64,000 nucleotides of DNA, from contig CAMNRH010000001.1 in NCBI GenBank assembly GCA_946552115.1, positions 62,001 through 126,000 on the forward strand. Reading direction: 5' to 3'. Numbering within the stretch: the stretch's first letter is position 1; every line of letters starts with the position of its first letter. Made by a program: the position numbers and the translations under genes. This document shows positions 24,212 through 32,038 of the stretch, in pieces. The notes under the pieces were generated by a model. The model had not been told where the DNA came from. It searched no databases and saw only the letters and a list, made by a program, of their open reading frames with translations. This DNA is from an uncultured Lachnospiraceae bacterium (GTDB lineage Bacteria > Bacillota > Clostridia > Lachnospirales > Lachnospiraceae).

Positions 24212-24272
24212 TTCAATCTGGGACGGGGTTTTTTTAATTTTCCCCCGTCCCCAATTGAAAACACCCTGTCCC
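24212..24272. repeat. dispersed palindrome, copy D (imperfect, mixed arms)
   Basis: The left arm (CTGGGACGGGGTTTTTTT) matches the arm type of copy A, while the right arm (AATTTTCCCCCGTCCCC) matches the type of copies B, C and E. The arms still pair through GGGACGGGG / CCCCGTCCC. The box ACCCTGTCCC lies at 24263-24272. It sits between oppA and oppB, inside an operon. Confidence 0.8.
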
Positions 24273-24285
24273 TGGGTGATAAAAG

Positions 24286-24313
24286 ATGCCACCGCCTGTT
24301 CAGACGGCGGCAT
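24286..24313 (-). terminator. hairpin after oppA (likely attenuating)
   Basis: On the minus strand ATGCCGCCG pairs with CGGTGGCAT (one G-U) across a 10-base loop and is followed by CTTTT. It lies just after the oppA stop (24332) and before oppB, a common place for partial termination that lowers permease expression. Confidence 0.6.
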
Positions 24314-24331
24314 TTATAATTACCTGATATC

Positions 24332-25981
24332 TTATCTTCCTTCAATATACACATACTTTAATCCGGAAGTCGATGTGAATTTTTTATTTAAATTCTTTAC
24401 ATAGTTATAATGGAATGAATGCTCCATCTCATTAACAAGCGGACAAATATTACACCCCTCGTTAAAAAGTATTTCTTCTGCCTGATGATAAAGCTCAACT
24501 CTCTTACTTTCGTCCATCTCTCTTCCTGCCTGAGCGATTAATGCATCAAAATCTTCATTAGACCAGCCTGTCGGTATATTGCTGGAATTCTCGGTGGTGA
24601 ACAAAGAAATCATAGACATCGGGTCATCGTAATCTGTACTCCATATCATATTGCCCATCTGGTACTCTCCGCTATTTGTCTTCTGCTGGAAAGCCGACCA
24701 TTCATTGAAATCCAATTCGATATTCACACCAAGAAGCTCTTTGTATTTCTGCTGAACATACTCGCCATAATTACGAGCCCACTGTGTTGTTGCACTTAAA
24801 GAATATTTTACTGTAATCTTGGATGGGTCGTTTCCTAATCCAAGCTCTTCCATTCCCTTAAGAAGAAGCTCTTTCGCATCCTCCTCTTTTGCCATTTTTT
24901 CAATCGGCGCCTCTACCTGCTCACGGTAATCCCCATTTTCTCCCGTAGAAACTGCCTGTGGAACCCACCAATACGCCGGAATGTGCATATCCTGATAAAT
25001 GGTCTTTGCCATATCCTCTCTGTCAACTGCAAGTACAAATGCCTTACGGATATTCAAGTTACTGAATAATTCATCATTCACATTGAAAAAATCAAAACGC
25101 ATGGAAGGCATTACCGCATCAACTCTTTCCGCATTTTCCTTTTTATCAAAACGGTCTACCCACTCCTCGCTTCCGGTAGAACACCAGTCTAACTGTCCGC
25201 TGTCAAAAGAATTAAATACTGCCGTTTCATCATTAATAATTGAGTAATTGACCTTATCAAGCTTTACATTCTCTGCATCCCAGTAATCCTCATTTTTTAC
25301 AAGCGTAATCTCCGAGTTATGTTTCCAGCTTTCAATCTTAAACGGTCCGTTTCCAACATACTTGTCCGCCTCTGAACCATAGGTCTCCCCATATTCCTCA
25401 GCAATATCCTGACGTACCGGATAACATGCCCTTGTATCAGTAAGTGACATAAAATATGGGGTCGGAGCCTCCAGTGTAATCTCCAGCGTCTTGTCATCAA
25501 CAACCTTTACTCCCAGCTCATCAACAGAAGCTTCTCCATTGACTACTTTCGAACCATTTTTAATGTAACTTGCTGTAAAAAATGAGTTCGGAGAACCTGC
25601 ATCCGGATTCAACGTCTGTATAATACCATAAGCATAATCTGCTGCAGTAACTGCCTTTCCATCCGTCCACTTATTGTCGCGGATTTTAAATGTCCAAACC
25701 GTTCCGTCATCATTAGATTCCCAGCTTTCCGCTCCTGCTGCTTCTCTCACCTGTTCTCCGTCCTTCTCCGCAAGACGTGTCAGAGGTTCCATCGTATTCA
25801 TCAGAATTTTCCAGCTATAATTGTCATTTCCTTTAATAGAATCAAGTGTGGACGGCTCTGTCTGCAAATAAATATTATAATATTGTCCACCGTCCGCGGA
25901 GTTTTCTTTTTCTCCGCCACATGCCGTAAGCGATAATGTCATCGCTACGGTAAGCAATGCTGCAACTAATTTCCTTTTCAT
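24332..25981 (-). CDS. oppA: oligopeptide-binding lipoprotein OppA
   Basis: A 549-residue extracytoplasmic substrate-binding lipoprotein (SBP_bac_5 family). The N-terminus has a Lys/Arg start, a hydrophobic core and a lipobox (LTAC; Cys21) followed by the linker GGEKENSADGG. Family signatures: the YNIYLQTEPSTLDSIKG start of the mature domain, the AVTAADYAYG stretch, and NIRKAFVLAVDRE in the middle. It captures peptides outside the cell and passes them to OppBCDF. RBS AAAGGAGG lies about 8 bases before the ATG. The upstream gap carries a promoter and a strong dyad. Confidence 0.95.
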   Translation of the reverse strand: MKRKLVAALLTVAMTLSLTACGGEKENSADGGQYYNIYLQTEPSTLDSIKGNDNYSWKILMNTMEPLTRLAEKDGEQVREAAGAESWESNDDGTVWTFKIRDNKWTDGKAVTAADYAYGIIQTLNPDAGSPNSFFTASYIKNGSKVVNGEASVDELGVKVVDDKTLEITLEAPTPYFMSLTDTRACYPVRQDIAEEYGETYGSEADKYVGNGPFKIESWKHNSEITLVKNEDYWDAENVKLDKVNYSIINDETAVFNSFDSGQLDWCSTGSEEWVDRFDKKENAERVDAVMPSMRFDFFNVNDELFSNLNIRKAFVLAVDREDMAKTIYQDMHIPAYWWVPQAVSTGENGDYREQVEAPIEKMAKEEDAKELLLKGMEELGLGNDPSKITVKYSLSATTQWARNYGEYVQQKYKELLGVNIELDFNEWSAFQQKTNSGEYQMGNMIWSTDYDDPMSMISLFTTENSSNIPTGWSNEDFDALIAQAGREMDESKRVELYHQAEEILFNEGCNICPLVNEMEHSFHYNYVKNLNKKFTSTSGLKYVYIEGR

Positions 25982-26052
25982 AAATGCGACCTCCTTTATG
26001 TGCCGTAAAATTTTTTGATATATATTTTTTCTATATATCTTTATATTTATAT

Positions 26053-26061
26053 ATTATAGCA
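26053..26061 (-). promoter_or_regulatory. extended -10 promoter of the opp operon
   Basis: On the minus strand TGCTATAAT (complement of 26053-26061) lies 71 bases before the oppA start. No consensus -35 is visible, consistent with regulated expression. Confidence 0.45.
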
Positions 26062-26090
26062 AATACTACAGTTTTTGGGTATGAAAATTA

Positions 26091-26127
26091 AAAAAATATG
26101 CAATTTTGTACAAAATGCATATTTTTT
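26091..26127. promoter_or_regulatory. 37-bp dyad upstream of oppA, operator or rpiR terminator
   Basis: An inner perfect palindrome ATTTTGTACAAAAT (26103-26116) is flanked by matching arms AAAAAATATGC and GCATATTTTTT, with a single extra A. It lies 30 bases upstream of the opp -10 element and 64 bases after the RpiR-type gene stop. It could be a regulator-binding site, a hairpin terminator of the regulator gene (T-tract follows on the minus strand), or both. Confidence 0.55.
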
Positions 26128-26190
26128 ATTATAGTAATTATTATATTTTACTAATAGAATCGTACTTTTTACAATTTAATTACACATTCA

Positions 26191-27045
26191 CTAAAATAAT
26201 TTTCCAAATTCTTTTCCAATATCTCCTTTTACCATATCTCTTTCAATTTTTATTGCTGATACAAGCAGGTTAATAAGTGCCATCGGTGTAGATGCCGTAT
26301 TCAAAAACATTCTTGTTGTCGTCCGTATTGTTAAAAGCTCATCTGTATACTTCACAATTTCTGCTTCTGTATTATCCGTGATACCAAGTATTTTCACATC
26401 TTTTTTCTTTGCATACTTTGCAATCTGATCTGTCATGAAATAATAATCCGGAAAAGTAACTGCTACAAGCAACGTATTCATATCCAATGCCGGAAGTACC
26501 GAATAAACACTTTCATTCAGCTCTGTATTTACAATCATCGAAGATATCTGTGCCCCCGCAAGATCTGAAGCCAGCCATTGACAAATAATATATGACATTC
26601 CTCTGCCGCACAATACAATTTTAGGATATTCAAAAAACAGCTTTGCCACTTTCATCAAATGCCGGCTGTCAAAATTCCTCGTAAACTCATCAAACAAACC
26701 TCTTTCTTCCATACATATTTCTGCCAACAGCCGTTCTTTATCATTCAATTCATACTCTGGTACATCCGTATTAAAATAATCGTTTTGCTGATACAACCCA
26801 ATCCGGCGATTGATATTAATATATTTCCGTATCTCATATTTCACTTCATTAAAACTGCTGTAACCCAGCACTTTACAGGTATTTAAAATCGTAATCTCCG
26901 TAACCCCCAGCTCACGACTCATATCCCGCAGTGTTATAAAGGACATTGTATCAATATTTTCCTTAATATAATCTGCAATCTGCTTCTGTTTCTTTGTCAT
27001 GGTGGGATAGTTATTTTCTATTCTCATCATAATATCTGCTTCCAT
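26191..27045 (-). CDS. MurR/RpiR family transcriptional regulator
   Basis: A 284-residue regulator with an N-terminal HTH_6 domain (about residues 1-80; MTKKQKQIADYI and ELGVTEITILNTCKVLGYSSF) and a C-terminal SIS domain (about 110-240) with the usual phosphosugar-binding strand IVLCGRGMSYIICQ. SIS domains sense sugar phosphates, but here the gene sits immediately upstream of a peptide importer, so it probably regulates opp and perhaps the divergent M42 peptidase. The ATG at 27045 follows AAGGATGG; the longer form would use a TTG. A dyad that may be its binding site lies downstream of its stop and ahead of oppA. Confidence 0.88.
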   Translation of the reverse strand: MEADIMMRIENNYPTMTKKQKQIADYIKENIDTMSFITLRDMSRELGVTEITILNTCKVLGYSSFNEVKYEIRKYININRRIGLYQQNDYFNTDVPEYELNDKERLLAEICMEERGLFDEFTRNFDSRHLMKVAKLFFEYPKIVLCGRGMSYIICQWLASDLAGAQISSMIVNTELNESVYSVLPALDMNTLLVAVTFPDYYFMTDQIAKYAKKKDVKILGITDNTEAEIVKYTDELLTIRTTTRMFLNTASTPMALINLLVSAIKIERDMVKGDIGKEFGKLF

Positions 27046-27076
27046 AAAATTTCCATCCTTCAAATAAACTGTAATA

Positions 27077-27105
27077 ATTATACTATCTCAAAAATTTTTT
27101 AGCAA
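27077..27105 (-). promoter_or_regulatory. sigma-A promoter of the RpiR-type gene
   Basis: On the minus strand TTGCTA (complement of 27100-27105) and TATAAT (complement of 27077-27082) are separated by exactly 17 bases, about 30 bases before the start codon. Confidence 0.55.
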
Positions 27106-27111
27106 CAGGGC

Positions 27112-27144
27112 TTGCATATTTCATTTTTTCCTACTATTATAGTA
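27112..27144 (+). promoter_or_regulatory. promoter of the M42 peptidase gene with overlapping dyad
   Basis: TTGCAT (27112-27117) and TATTAT (27135-27140) are 17 bases apart. The inverted repeat TACTAT-T-ATAGTA (27132-27144) covers the -10. The 10-mer TATTATAGTA at 27135-27144 recurs at 26127-26136 upstream of oppA, hinting at a shared regulator site, though the AT-rich context makes chance recurrence possible. Confidence 0.4.
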
Positions 27145-27188
27145 TCTGTTGTATTTAAAAAACATAACAAAGCAAAGGGGGATTTTAT

Positions 27189-28217
27189 ATGAAAGACTAC
27201 ATTTTAGAACAATTATCGGCGCTTACATCTATTCCAAGTCCCTCCGGATATACCGGCAGAATTACGGACTATGTGTCGGAACAGCTTAACAGTCTGGGCT
27301 ATCAGGCGAAGCTCTCAAATAAGGGAAATGTAAGTGTTATTTTAGGAGGAACCGGAAATCCTCTTGTTTTATCAGCCCATTTAGATACATTGGGAGCCAT
27401 GGTCAGAAAAATTAAAGACAACGGACATCTCCGTCCAACTACCATAGGCGGACATCAGTGGGATACCTGCGATGGGGAAAACTGTACCGTACACACTCGA
27501 GACGGACGGATCTATACCGGTGTTGTGCTTAATACCGAGCCTTCCGTGCATGTGGCTGATAAAAAGAAAGCAAAAACAGAATCCCACATGGAAATTCTTT
27601 TAGATGAAAATGTTTCTTCCAAAAAAGGAGTTAAAAAGCTTGGGATTCAAAACGGGGATTTTATTGCGATGGATCCGCGTACGGTTATCACAAAAAGCGG
27701 ATATATTAAAAGCCGTTTTCTGGATGATAAGCTTTCTGCCGCCATCCTATTGGGACTGGCAAAAGAAATTAAGGAGGAATCCCTTTCTCTCAACCGTAAA
27801 GTAACACTTCTATTTACCACTTACGAAGAGGTCGGCCACGGCGCCTGCGTCCTTCCCTCTGACACGGAAGAAATTGTTTCTGTAGACATGGGCTGTATCG
27901 GCGACGGACTGGAATGTGATGAACACATGGTTTCCATCTGCTCCAAAGACTCCAACGGTCCATATAACTATGATACTACCTCCACGCTCATAAACCTTGC
28001 AAAAGAGCATGCGCTTAACTACGCCGTTGACATCTATCCACATTACGGCTCCGATACCGCGGCGGCATTAAAAAGCGGTTATGATATCCGTCACGGCCTC
28101 ATCGGTCCCGGCGTATATGCTTCCCACAACTATGAACGTTCACATATTGACGGAGTAATGAACACCTACAAACTGTTAAAAGCGTTCATTTGCAATCCGG
28201 CATCAAACAATAATTAG
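27189..28217 (+). CDS. M42 family metallopeptidase
   Basis: A 342-residue aminopeptidase of family M42 (glutamyl aminopeptidase/endoglucanase-like), cytoplasmic and two-metal. Candidate metal ligands and base: His64 and Asp66 (SAHLDTLG), Asp178/179 (FLDDKLSA), Glu212-Glu213 (TYEEVGHG), Asp232 (SVDMG) and His312 or His318 (SHNYERSH). The central insertion of about 100 residues is typical. RBS AAAGGGGG lies about 9 bases before the ATG. It is divergent from the RpiR-type gene and faces a peptide importer with TldDE, so it probably digests imported peptides. Confidence 0.92.
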   Translation: MKDYILEQLSALTSIPSPSGYTGRITDYVSEQLNSLGYQAKLSNKGNVSVILGGTGNPLVLSAHLDTLGAMVRKIKDNGHLRPTTIGGHQWDTCDGENCTVHTRDGRIYTGVVLNTEPSVHVADKKKAKTESHMEILLDENVSSKKGVKKLGIQNGDFIAMDPRTVITKSGYIKSRFLDDKLSAAILLGLAKEIKEESLSLNRKVTLLFTTYEEVGHGACVLPSDTEEIVSVDMGCIGDGLECDEHMVSICSKDSNGPYNYDTTSTLINLAKEHALNYAVDIYPHYGSDTAAALKSGYDIRHGLIGPGVYASHNYERSHIDGVMNTYKLLKAFICNPASNNN

Positions 28218-28236
28218 TATTCCCAAAAATTTTTAA

Positions 28237-28278
28237 AGAGAGCGCAAAAAGCAGAAGCCACTCCTGCACGCGCTCTCT
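28237..28278. terminator. bidirectional terminator between the M42 peptidase and trmO
   Basis: The outer stem AGAGAGCGC / GCGCTCTCT (9 bp) encloses a smaller GCAG / CTGC stem. It lies between convergent genes and has a T-rich flank on the minus side (TTTAAAAATTTTT) and TTATTTCTTT on the plus side. Confidence 0.7.
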
Positions 28279-28286
28279 TATTTCTT

Positions 28287-28958
28287 TCAGACGAAGCATA
28301 CCTCGCACACTGTTAAAACATTTTTCTTTACTGCAAATCGTATTTCCATCCCGGCATACGCCATTCCATATATCCGCTTTGCATCCTCCTGGTAGGACGG
28401 CCTCGGATCCTGACGTAAAAGTTCTTTCAACGTCTCCCTATGTTCTTCCGGCACTTTCTCAAGCCATCTTTCAGGGAATTCCACCAGAAGCTCATAATCC
28501 TTTACTCTCCCGGCAAATCCGCCGTCTGCCTCCGGATGCGCGTCTATATGGGGAAGATACGGCTTAATATCATAAACCGGCGTTCCGTCTGTCATATCCA
28601 CGCCTGACACGCACACAACCATACCGCCTTTCCTTTTCTCAATTCTGTCCAATTTCACACAGGACAATCCGACAGGATTGGGACGAAAAGGCGAACGGGT
28701 GGCAAATACGCCAACCCGTTTATTCCCGCCGAGCCTCGGGGGCCGAACCGTCGGGCTCCACCTGTTACAAGGCGTCTCGGAAAATCCCCACACAATCCAA
28801 AGATGAGAATATTCCTCAAGGCCTCTTAATGCCTCCGGATTCCGGTATTCCGGTTCAAACACGATAACGCCTTTTGTATCCGCAAGCCCGCTTTGCCTCG
28901 GAACTCCGAATTTTTCCGGAAAATCCGTATGAATACTGGCTATTTTTTGTAGCTTCAA
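28287..28958 (-). CDS. trmO: tRNA (N6-threonylcarbamoyladenosine-37 N6)-methyltransferase TrmO
   Basis: A 223-residue protein of the TrmO/TsaA (YaeB) family, which methylates t6A37 in tRNA using SAM. The hallmark region is present: LWIVWGFSE, then GVFATRSPFRPNPVGLS, and GTPVYDIKPYLPHID. The C-terminal extension of about 80 residues fits the longer, two-domain form. The start is a TTG at 28956-28958: GAGGG lies about 9 bases before it, the family homology starts immediately after, and no ATG is near. It overlaps the end of the ABC-class ATPase gene by 4 bases and is the last gene of that unit. Confidence 0.92.
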   Translation of the reverse strand: MKLQKIASIHTDFPEKFGVPRQSGLADTKGVIVFEPEYRNPEALRGLEEYSHLWIVWGFSETPCNRWSPTVRPPRLGGNKRVGVFATRSPFRPNPVGLSCVKLDRIEKRKGGMVVCVSGVDMTDGTPVYDIKPYLPHIDAHPEADGGFAGRVKDYELLVEFPERWLEKVPEEHRETLKELLRQDPRPSYQEDAKRIYGMAYAGMEIRFAVKKNVLTVCEVCFV

Positions 28959-30658
28959 AGCTTAAGCCCTCTGTAACGGTTGATACATGCATAGATTTCC
29001 TGCTGCCTCGGCAGCGCCAGATTGCCGGTGACATAATTTCCGTCGCTGATTGCTTCAAAACCATCTTTTTCCAGATTCTCTGCCAGCTCGCTCACAATTT
29101 CACGGACGGTTCTCTTACCGTCCAGCATATTTTCTTCCATATACTTTAACAGATATCCAAGACAGGTAAGCTGTTCATAATCTGCAAGCTGTTCTACATA
29201 TCTTAAATCTACTGTTTCATGGTTTAGCTGAACGCCGTCTTTTCCCATTGTCTTAATCTTAATCCGCCCTTTATGGACAATCCCCGGATTCCTCCGCGGC
29301 TTTCTTTCAAAAACCGGCTTTCCTGCACGCTCTTTCGGAAGCTCAAGCGGCGGATAAGCGGATGCGGCTTTCTTTGCCCGCGCCGTAATCTCCCGCGGAA
29401 TATACCTGTCCATCTGGAGAACCGTATCTGCCACCTGAAAATATGCCCCGGAGCTTCCCGCGACAAGTACGGTAGAAATACCCTGAAGCTCATACAAATC
29501 ACGCATTCTCTCAATAAACGGCGTGATCGGCTCCATATCTCTGTGAATTACCTGCTGCATCAGCTCGTCGCGTACCATAAAATTCGTTGCACTGGTATCC
29601 TCATCTATAAAAAAGGTTCCCGCCCCCGCCTCGACTGCCTCGATTACATTTGCCGCCTGCGAAGTGCTTCCGCTTGCATCCTCCGTAGAAAACGCCTTTG
29701 TATCCTTTTTATTCGGTAAATCATTGATAAACATAGAAATATCTGTCCGCTTAATACTGCGTCCGTCCTCCGCGCGAATCTTAACCGCACTCTCCTCTGT
29801 CACCACATATTCCCGTCCGTCGCCGGCAATATGCGGATAGACGCCCATTTCCAAAGCCTTAAGAAGCGTAGATTTTCCGTGATAGCCTCCGCCTACAATC
29901 AGAGTAATCCCTTTCTTAATTCCCATACCGGTTATTTTTCCCCTGTACGGAAGGTTCATCGTCACCTCCATTGATTCCGGAGAAGTGAACCTGACCGCGC
30001 CTTTCATCGGACGCTGGGATACTCCCGATTCTCTTGGAAGTACGGAACCGTTTGCCACAAACGCCACCAGGCCAAGCTCTCCTAAGCGGCCTTTTATATA
30101 CTCCCTGTCCTCGGAAAGCTCCATCACCTTTTCCGTACGGCTTTTATCTAAATTCCCGTAAAGCAGCGCATTTTCCACACATTCCGGCAGAAAATCAAAC
30201 AAAATCTTCATAAGCTCCCTTGCGTTAATCGTTCTTCCGTTGGCCGGAAAGCCTGCTTCAAAACGGACAATAACGTCCCCGTTTGCCGGATTTACCGTGC
30301 AGGCGCTCCGCTCCAAAACCTCCTGCCCGCACCTTGTCACAGACAAAATCCCGCTCTTCCCGGAGCCCTTTGCCTGAAAGGAATATTCTGCCGCCTGCCT
30401 CTCGAAGCATCTTGTCAGGTAGTCCTGAAGAGCAATACGCTTATGCTTTTCATCATATAGCCTTTCCGGAAATCTGGCCGTCTTTCCCGCCACCTCAATA
30501 TGAAGCTTCGACGGAGCCGCAAACGGATCGCCCTGTACATGGTCAATCGTCAGCACATATTTTCCGAAACGATAGCTTCCTTTCGTACCCTTATAAGCCG
30601 GGTACCCTTTCCTGTCAATACTGTATAACAGCTGTCTCAAATCATCTGCCGTTCTCAT
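28955..30658 (-). CDS. predicted ATPase of the ABC class (COG3044)
   Basis: A 567-residue protein of the ABC_ATPase family (COG3044), known in bacteria, plants and trypanosomes and sometimes mislabelled isopentenyl-diphosphate isomerase. Visible parts: N-terminal domain beginning MRTADDLRQLLYSIDRKGYP, a large central ATP-binding core with Walker A GGGYHGKST (about residue 254), the signature-like stretch TEDASGSTSQAANVIEAVE and Walker B TFFIDEDTSATNFM, then a C-terminal domain. The molecular role is unknown; one trypanosome homologue is RNA-related. The start at 30658 directly follows the pentapeptide stop; an in-frame ATG at 30724 overlaps that gene. Neighbour trmO suggests an RNA link, which is inference. 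Confidence 0.85.
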   Translation of the reverse strand: MRTADDLRQLLYSIDRKGYPAYKGTKGSYRFGKYVLTIDHVQGDPFAAPSKLHIEVAGKTARFPERLYDEKHKRIALQDYLTRCFERQAAEYSFQAKGSGKSGILSVTRCGQEVLERSACTVNPANGDVIVRFEAGFPANGRTINARELMKILFDFLPECVENALLYGNLDKSRTEKVMELSEDREYIKGRLGELGLVAFVANGSVLPRESGVSQRPMKGAVRFTSPESMEVTMNLPYRGKITGMGIKKGITLIVGGGYHGKSTLLKALEMGVYPHIAGDGREYVVTEESAVKIRAEDGRSIKRTDISMFINDLPNKKDTKAFSTEDASGSTSQAANVIEAVEAGAGTFFIDEDTSATNFMVRDELMQQVIHRDMEPITPFIERMRDLYELQGISTVLVAGSSGAYFQVADTVLQMDRYIPREITARAKKAASAYPPLELPKERAGKPVFERKPRRNPGIVHKGRIKIKTMGKDGVQLNHETVDLRYVEQLADYEQLTCLGYLLKYMEENMLDGKRTVREIVSELAENLEKDGFEAISDGNYVTGNLALPRQQEIYACINRYRGLKL

Positions 30659-30660
30659 AA

Positions 30661-31362
30661 TTAATATGCCATTGCCTCCTCTCTTGTCAGCCAGAAATGA
30701 ATTCCCGTTGTGGAATCCTGCCATCTGTCCTCGTTAAAATCAGCCACCTCTACCCATTCGCCCTTTTTATAGATAAAATTCTCATCCACTAAAGACCACG
30801 CCTCGTCAAAGCTCTCCTGATAGTCGAAGCTTTTAATCGTCAGCACTTTCGCCTTATTGCACCTGCAGGAGGGACGCGTAGCAGAAGTCCGCTTTGCATC
30901 CTCCGGAACAAGAAGCTGTACAAGACGGTCGTTGACACATTTCTTATATGCCAGAAACGCCCCTTTTTCCGGACAATGAAGTCTGAACCACTCTGTATCC
31001 TCATCCGACACAATTCCGTCAAGCCTTGCATATTCCAGAACCGCTCCGTATAAATTTGCGCCCCGGATGTCACATTTTCGCATATCGCAATATCGAAAGG
31101 ACGCCGTTACCATCCTCGAATGACTAAAATCAGCCCCGTACATCGGACAGCCGTCAAACAGCGCATTTTCCACTGTCCCGCCGTGAAAATCTGCGCCGTT
31201 TAAAATAACATTCTGAAAGGAGCTCAAAGTAAAATCTATATCGCTTAAATTCCATCCGGTTAAATCCATATCCCTGAATTCACAGGAGGTAAAGGACAGC
31301 CTTTCCCTTTCTTTTCCTGCAGCTATCTGCTTTTTTAATTCCTCTGATAATATCCTCCGCAT
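30661..31362 (-). CDS. pentapeptide-repeat protein with DUF5758 domain
   Basis: A 233-residue protein. Residues about 25-120 form pentapeptide repeats (A(D/N)LxX pattern: LTGWNLSDIDFTLSSFQNVI, then NGADFHGG, YGADFSHS, RGANLYGA), which fold as a right-handed quadrilateral β-helix. The C-terminal part (SCRCNKAKVLTIKSFDY, then TTGIHFWLTREEAMAY) matches DUF5758. Pentapeptide proteins can mimic DNA and protect gyrase, but no such role is shown for this type. The start at 31362 follows GAGG; four more residues would be added from 31374. The stop is 2 bases before the ABC-class ATPase start, indicating coupling. Confidence 0.85.
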   Translation of the reverse strand: MRRILSEELKKQIAAGKERERLSFTSCEFRDMDLTGWNLSDIDFTLSSFQNVILNGADFHGGTVENALFDGCPMYGADFSHSRMVTASFRYCDMRKCDIRGANLYGAVLEYARLDGIVSDEDTEWFRLHCPEKGAFLAYKKCVNDRLVQLLVPEDAKRTSATRPSCRCNKAKVLTIKSFDYQESFDEAWSLVDENFIYKKGEWVEVADFNEDRWQDSTTGIHFWLTREEAMAY

Positions 31363-31409
31363 GATAAACCTCATTCATCATATCATCTGCAAAACAGACA
31401 TGCCCTGTA

Positions 31410-31946
31410 CTATAAATCCACTATCCGCGCCCTGTGATGGATATGCGGCAGAAACTTTTTCAGAAGATCCTGAGTCTTAAATTTCAGATGGCTGGTATTT
31501 ATTCCCGGATTGCATCCAAACCATTCGCTCTCCGCGACCTCCTTATCAACAATCACCTGCACATAATCATCCTCGTCCGTAAGAAGTCCTGCGACGCTTG
31601 CGGAGCCCGGAGTCGTTCCCAGATGCTCCATCATCTTCTCCGGCGGAGCAAACGACATATGTGACACTCCCAGTTTTTTGCTGAAAGAAGCCGTGTCAAA
31701 TGCCTTGTCCGCAGGCATCACAAGAAGGAAAAAGGTAGTCTTTTTCTGATTGCATAAAAAGACGTTTTTCCGAATCTGTGTCCCGATTGCTTTATCAATC
31801 GCCGCACATTCCTCCATCGAAGCAGCCGGGTCATTATCCACCCTCTCATAAGGAATCTTAAGCTTATCTAAGGTCTCATACATCTTCCGCTCTAAAGGCA
31901 TCCGTTCATCCTTCGGCGCCGTTGTTGTAATTTCACTGATATACAT
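31410..31946 (-). CDS. YbaK/ProX-type aminoacyl-tRNA deacylase
   Basis: A 178-residue stand-alone editing domain of the YbaK/ProX (prolyl-tRNA synthetase-associated) family, which hydrolyses mischarged tRNA such as Ala-tRNA-Pro. Visible: N-terminal helix, HxGxx-like region replaced by VDNDPAASMEE, KNVFLCNQKKTTFFLLVMPA with the conserved catalytic Lys, and GSASVAGLLTDED with the GxxxP-type loop. The start at 31946 has GGAGG 6 bases upstream; an alternative GTG at 31961 overlaps that site. It is probably the first gene of the transcript with the pentapeptide protein, ATPase and TrmO. An extended -10 promoter lies 36 bases upstream. Confidence 0.87.
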   Translation of the reverse strand: MYISEITTTAPKDERMPLERKMYETLDKLKIPYERVDNDPAASMEECAAIDKAIGTQIRKNVFLCNQKKTTFFLLVMPADKAFDTASFSKKLGVSHMSFAPPEKMMEHLGTTPGSASVAGLLTDEDDYVQVIVDKEVAESEWFGCNPGINTSHLKFKTQDLLKKFLPHIHHRARIVDL

Positions 31947-31982
31947 GACGTCCTCCTGCACTACTAATTTTTAACCATGTAC

Positions 31983-32011
31983 AGTATAACATGTCTAATC
32001 AATAAAGTCCA
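31983..32011 (-). promoter_or_regulatory. promoter of the YbaK-like gene
   Basis: On the minus strand TGGACT (complement of 32006-32011), a 17-base spacer and TATACT (complement of 31983-31988), with the TGT extension directly before the -10. Confidence 0.5.
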
Positions 32012-32038
32012 TGAAGAGAATAGACAGAAAGGAGTCTG

